Origin: CAJXNP01 sp050305935
GTDB lineage: Bacteria; Bacteroidota; Bacteroidia; Cytophagales; Cyclobacteriaceae
Direction: 5' to 3'
Assembly: GCA_050305935.1 (NCBI GenBank)
Contig: JBNLGG010000013.1
Coordinates: 11,122 to 75,121 of the forward strand
DNA: 64,000 nucleotides
In this document: positions 60,964 through 64,000 of the stretch, piece after piece
How positions within the stretch are numbered: position 1 is the stretch's first letter
How the letters are laid out: the number at the start of each line of letters is the position of its first letter
Program-made: the position numbers and the translations under genes
Notes under the pieces: model-generated
What the model saw: the letters and a program-made list of their open reading frames with translations, nothing else
Database searches by the model: none
Told to the model about the DNA's origin: nothing

Positions 60964-61206
60964 ATGTATTTTGCCGTAAAAGAAGTATTGCCTTATGAAG
61001 ATTTTAAATTGCTTTTAACCTTCGAAAATGGAGAAAAGAAAGTGTTTGACGTGGCTCCATATTTGGAGATTGGAATTTTTAAAGAATTGAAGGATAAAGA
61101 ATTGTTTAGAACCGTTCGTGTTAGTTTTGACACCATTGAATGGGAAAACGAAGCCGATTTTGATCCTGAAATTTTATATGTTAAAAGCGAAAAGGTTAAT
61201 AGTTAA
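60964..61206 (+). CDS. DUF2442 protein
   Basis: 80 residues. FAVKEVLPYEDFKLLLTFENGEKKVFDVAPYLEIGIFKELKDKELF and SFDTIEWENEADFDPEILY match DUF2442. It is the second gene of the pair with DUF4160 (5-base gap). Relatives are proposed to be antitoxin-like; no activity can be read from the sequence. Confidence 0.88.
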   Translation: MYFAVKEVLPYEDFKLLLTFENGEKKVFDVAPYLEIGIFKELKDKELFRTVRVSFDTIEWENEADFDPEILYVKSEKVNS

Positions 61207-61207
61207 A

Positions 61208-61372
61208 AATACCATCGCTTGCCAAAATAACGAGATCTTAATCGAAATCAAAGACCAAACCCTGATACTCAACGAATCCCTGGAACCTTATGGCAAATCC
61301 ATGAAAGAGGTCATCAAAGATAAGGATACGCAGATCGAGGAGCTGCGGGAGTTGATTAGGTTGAAGGGGTGA
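61208..61372 (+). pseudogene. orphan C-terminal fragment of a regulator-like protein
   Basis: About 50 residues in a frame different from DUF2442: NNEILIEIKDQTLILNESLEPYGKSM, then KEVIKDKDTQIEELREL. The tail resembles the coiled-coil end of small Bacteroidota regulators, and no credible start or DNA-binding part is present. The fragment probably remains from a deleted gene. Family call is weak. Confidence 0.4.
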
Positions 61373-61388
61373 TTTTTTAATATTTGTG

Positions 61389-62555
61389 ATGAGAATTAGT
61401 GAAATTATTTTTGGGCTAACAATCCTATTAGGCATTTACTTCAATAAAAAGAATTTTGATGGCGGAGATTCTTTAATAGCACTTTCTGCCGGTTTGTTAG
61501 CAATCAACTATATCATTTTTGGTTTTTTGATACTGAATAAAATTACAATACGGAATGTATTTAAAACTGATTCATATCAAAGTTTAAGTAAACTCGATAT
61601 CGCCATATCAATAATTGGAGGACTTATTTTAGGTATTCAAGTTTTTGGAATTACTTTTTTAATGCTCAAACTTGAGGGAGCATCATTCATGTTTAATGTT
61701 GGTGTCATCCTAGGGGTAACTATAATTCTATCGGTCGCAATTCGATATTTATTTATGAAAAATGTCGAATATAAACCAATGTTTGTACGAACTGGAATAT
61801 TGATCATACTTCTTCTCATTTTCAATAATTATTCAATCTATCCCCAAAAATCTCCTGTCCTGAAAGATGATCATATATTGGTCCGTTTAATTAAAGAACA
61901 AAAAGCATGGCCAGATCCTGACTCCATTATGTCAAAAGTAATTATAGCACAGCAAAAGAGGGTTGGAGATTCGGATTATAAAGAAGGAGCTTATATTTCT
62001 TTTTATGATACTGGAGATACCGCGAGTGTAGTTCATTATGTTAGAGACACTTTAGATTGATCATATAAACTTTTTGGAAACGAAAATCGAATTTTTCAAA
62101 CTGGAAATTACAAAATGGGACAACCTGTTGGGGTGCATAAACAGTATTATGATAATGGCGTTTTAAAAAAGTACATATATCATGACCCACCTACTGGATT
62201 AGTAATGTATTCAAAAAGGTTTGATCAGAATGGTAAACAAATTGATGGTACAATAGCAGTTAAAATGCCAAACAGAATTACTCAAGACACCTTAAAAGCA
62301 GGTGAAAAACTTAGATTAGGATTTAGTTTAGAACATTCCATGTTCGCTACTCCTAGAATGTACATGTATTTAATTAATAAAACATTATCTGGTTATGATA
62401 CTATTGGCATTGATAGTGATACCAGTTTTCTTGAATACGATATAGAAATCCTAGAAGGAATAAATAAATATCAGGTTGATCTTTTTGAGCTTGATGGAAA
62501 CAGCGATACCATCAGAGGAAAATATTCTGAAGAATTTATTTATTATGGGCAGTGA
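61389..62555 (+). pseudogene. membrane protein / MORN-like repeat gene split by an in-frame TGA
   Basis: From the ATG at 61389 a 223-residue product has about five hydrophobic segments (ISEIIFGLTILLGIYF, LIALSAGLLAINYIIFGFL, AISIIGGLILGIQVFGI) and then a soluble tail ending HYVRDTLD. A TGA follows at 62058-62060. The very same frame continues without interruption to 62555: SYKLFGNENRIFQTGNYKMG, then VHKQYYDNGVLKKY, a YwqK/MORN-type motif. The simplest reading is one gene of 388 codons with a TGG to TGA change. A sequencing error, or two adjoining genes with the second starting at 62115, is also possible. Confidence 0.55.
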
Positions 62556-63529
62556 TCAAACCTTCAACCAAAAAACACTTCATATCTGCAATCGTCTGTA
62601 GTTCCAGCTCCACAATCATTTCGTACAGGAGGCTTTTCAGTGGAGAAGCGCTTGGTATTTCTTAAGAATCGAGATCTTCCAAGCCAATATTTTCAGACCT
62701 ATTTCAGACCAAGATAACTTAAAGTGCCTCTCACAAAATGCCAGCTGCTAAGAAATGTTAAATGCGATTGGAAGCTGAAAAATGTCAAGTCATTTCTGGA
62801 AAATGACAAGACAGTTTTTATAAATGACTTGTCATTTATTGAAAATCACAGGTCATTTTATTTACCCGGAATGGATTTCTAGTTTTGTTGATTTGATTAA
62901 AATAAATGGAAGTAAAGTAGAGATGATGAAAAGCGACTGGTTTTAAGTCGAATAATACTTCCCCATGCTGTCCATAAAACTCTCCGCCAATACTTTTTTC
63001 CTGTTTTTGAGGCTAGGTCATCTAGGGCAAAACCAAATTTAATGTTGCAGAGCTAATTGTTGAAACGTTTATCCTATCAGTTATTTTGAGTCTTCCGAAG
63101 GAATGACTGTCGCGTCAAATAAGTTCAGCTTTGTCTTAACTCAAATGCATTTATATTGTCGCAGTAGTATTTGATTCCTTCCCATGTCAATATGGAAATG
63201 ACTATACCCCTTCCTTTCATCCCACATTTTTTCTCCCTGATTTTTAAGTCATTAGCCCCCGTACATCAGCTTCCTACAGAATTGTAATTTTTTTTTAGCT
63301 CGCCGAGTAGAAACGGCATAACGCTACGGCAGTTAGAGCGCCAGGCGCGATATGGGACATTGAAACGTTCATAAAGAAATGTGTCCATACATTAGCCGAT
63401 TTTCGAGGGTGTTTTTTTAAGAACAATTGTAACTTGAGAATTATTAAAAGAACCTGGTCATTTTGGCTTGACCTTGTTGAAAACATGGCCATTTGATCGG
63501 TTTTATTTATAAACTTCATCCATAGAACT
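62556..63529. other. 974-base region without an intact gene
   Basis: No credible complete gene on either strand. On the minus strand two fragments look once coded: near 62560-62640 (SPLKSLLYEMIVELELQTIAD) and near 62945-63040 (an open stretch ending AESFMDSMGKYYST). They are in different frames and I cannot name a family; a decayed insertion sequence is one option. The last 150 bases should hold the promoter of the adaptor gene. Confidence 0.45.
62780..62859. repeat. cluster of AAATGAC/GTCATTT palindromes
   Basis: AAATGTCAAGTCATTT (62780-62795), AAATGACTTGTCATTT (62822-62837) and the weaker AAAATCACAGGTCATTTT (62842-62859). The second is the reverse complement of the first with one change. 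This is the same near-palindrome-plus-inverted-copy design as the other repeats in the window. Confidence 0.7.
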
Positions 63530-64000
63530 ATGAAAAAGAGATATATCATACCAGCCATCATTTTAGTCCTGCTCATTTCCGGGTTTGTCTTTTTTGGAGT
63601 GAGTTCCAAGGAAAAAGGTACGGACATCATCGTCGATGTTGAAAACGGCGAGTTTATTGTCGATATCACTACCACCGGTGAACTGGAGGCCAAGAATTCA
63701 GTACCTATAATTGGCCCCCGCGGAGTGAGAAGTTTTCGGATCTGGAACATGACCATTCAGCGGATTGTGGAGGAGGGAACCGAGGTAAAGAAAGGCGATT
63801 GGGTGGCTGAACTGGACAAGTCGGAAATCCAGGGTCAAATCCAGGAAGAGCTGCTGGAGGTGGAGCAAAGCGAATCGCAGTTTATCCAAACCCAACTAGA
63901 TACTGCCCTGGTGATGAGGCAGGCCAGGGACGAGCTTATCAATTTAGCTTACACAGTAGAAGAAAAGGAAATCCAGCTAGCGCAGTCGCAATATGAACCC
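63530..64000 (+). CDS. HlyD/RND-type periplasmic adaptor protein, N-terminal part
   Basis: 157 residues are visible; the gene runs off the right edge. One N-terminal membrane anchor (YIIPAIILVLLISGFVFFG) is followed by VENGEFIVDITTTGELEAKNSVPIIG, then VEEGTEVKKGDWVAELDKSEI, the lipoyl-like half-motif of membrane-fusion proteins, and then a coiled-coil hairpin (QEELLEVEQSESQFIQTQLDTALVM). It links an inner-membrane pump to an outer-membrane factor. Such genes are normally followed by ABC (MacB-type) or RND pump genes, which must be outside the window. Confidence 0.85.
   Translation, partial: MKKRYIIPAIILVLLISGFVFFGVSSKEKGTDIIVDVENGEFIVDITTTGELEAKNSVPIIGPRGVRSFRIWNMTIQRIVEEGTEVKKGDWVAELDKSEIQGQIQEELLEVEQSESQFIQTQLDTALVMRQARDELINLAYTVEEKEIQLAQSQYEP

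Noticed and set aside
62058..62060. Recoding of TGA as an amino acid
   Set aside because: TGA is used as an ordinary stop by other genes in the window, and no selenocysteine insertion element or reassignment is suggested.
63295..63756. 153-residue minus-strand frame
   Set aside because: It overlaps the start of the adaptor gene, which has a clear membrane anchor and lipoyl-type motif; the minus frame has no motif.

Overview
The window looks like a chromosomal contig from a Gram-negative Bacteroidota bacterium, most likely a marine Cytophagales-type organism. The evidence is a T9SS C-terminal sorting domain, a short 287-residue primary sigma factor, TAnnTTTG-type -7 promoter elements, a bacillithiol gene (bshB1), Kdo/Kdo8N lipopolysaccharide genes, a TonB-dependent receptor and a BlaI/M56 pair with a TonB C-domain. 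It is mostly ordinary chromosome with short patches of gene decay. There is one 99-N assembly gap (38131-38229) and truncated genes at both edges (a TolC-like protein at the left, a HlyD-like adaptor at the right).

Region by region. 1-5.2 kb: TolC-like C-terminus, a large secreted CotH/lamin-tail/T9SS protein, a nest of palindromes, and an inositol-monophosphatase-family enzyme. 5.4-18.4 kb: a tightly packed run of exported proteins. It holds a seven-repeat FG-GAP/UnbV lipoprotein, a beta-propeller related to the hydrazine-synthase-alpha middle domain but lacking its heme motif, a YncE-like propeller fused to a diheme peroxidase-like domain, a sensor-type propeller, a RidA-family protein, two type-1 periplasmic binding proteins with no transporter, and a 1179-residue TPR/FG-GAP/UnbV lipoprotein with a large uncharacterised C-terminus. 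This is my best candidate for an undescribed system. 18.4-23.3 kb: a decayed nucleotidyltransferase module, a BlaI/M56 signalling pair with clear operators, and a soluble histidine kinase. 23.7-27 kb: kdsB divergent from kdnA-kdnB, a coherent Kdo8N pathway. 27-36 kb: assorted metabolic enzymes. 36-46.8 kb: an outer-membrane receptor, an LA_2272-type repeat protein, a 36-residue membrane peptide, HslV, the E2 subunit of pyruvate dehydrogenase, and an outer-membrane protease/propeller/barrel fusion. 46.8-60.5 kb: housekeeping genes (tRNA-Met, LptF/G, S15, PNPase, sigma factor, TrxB, BshB1, PdxH, MiaE, AlgH, DUF349, tRNA-Thr). 60.7-63.5 kb: a DUF4160/DUF2442 pair, gene remnants and a long non-coding stretch.

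How the genes work together. kdsB, kdnA and kdnB should oxidise, transaminate and CMP-activate Kdo for lipid A core assembly. BlaI and the M56 protein form a repressor/sensor pair acting on the AACTAA-N4-TTAGTT sites in front of them. In the 5.4-18.4 kb block I infer extracytoplasmic binding plus heme-based redox chemistry, but the substrate cannot be read from the sequence.

A second theme is short palindromic repeats. At least three families share one architecture: a 15-16 nt near-palindrome followed by its own inverted copy. They sit only between genes, at several places across the window.
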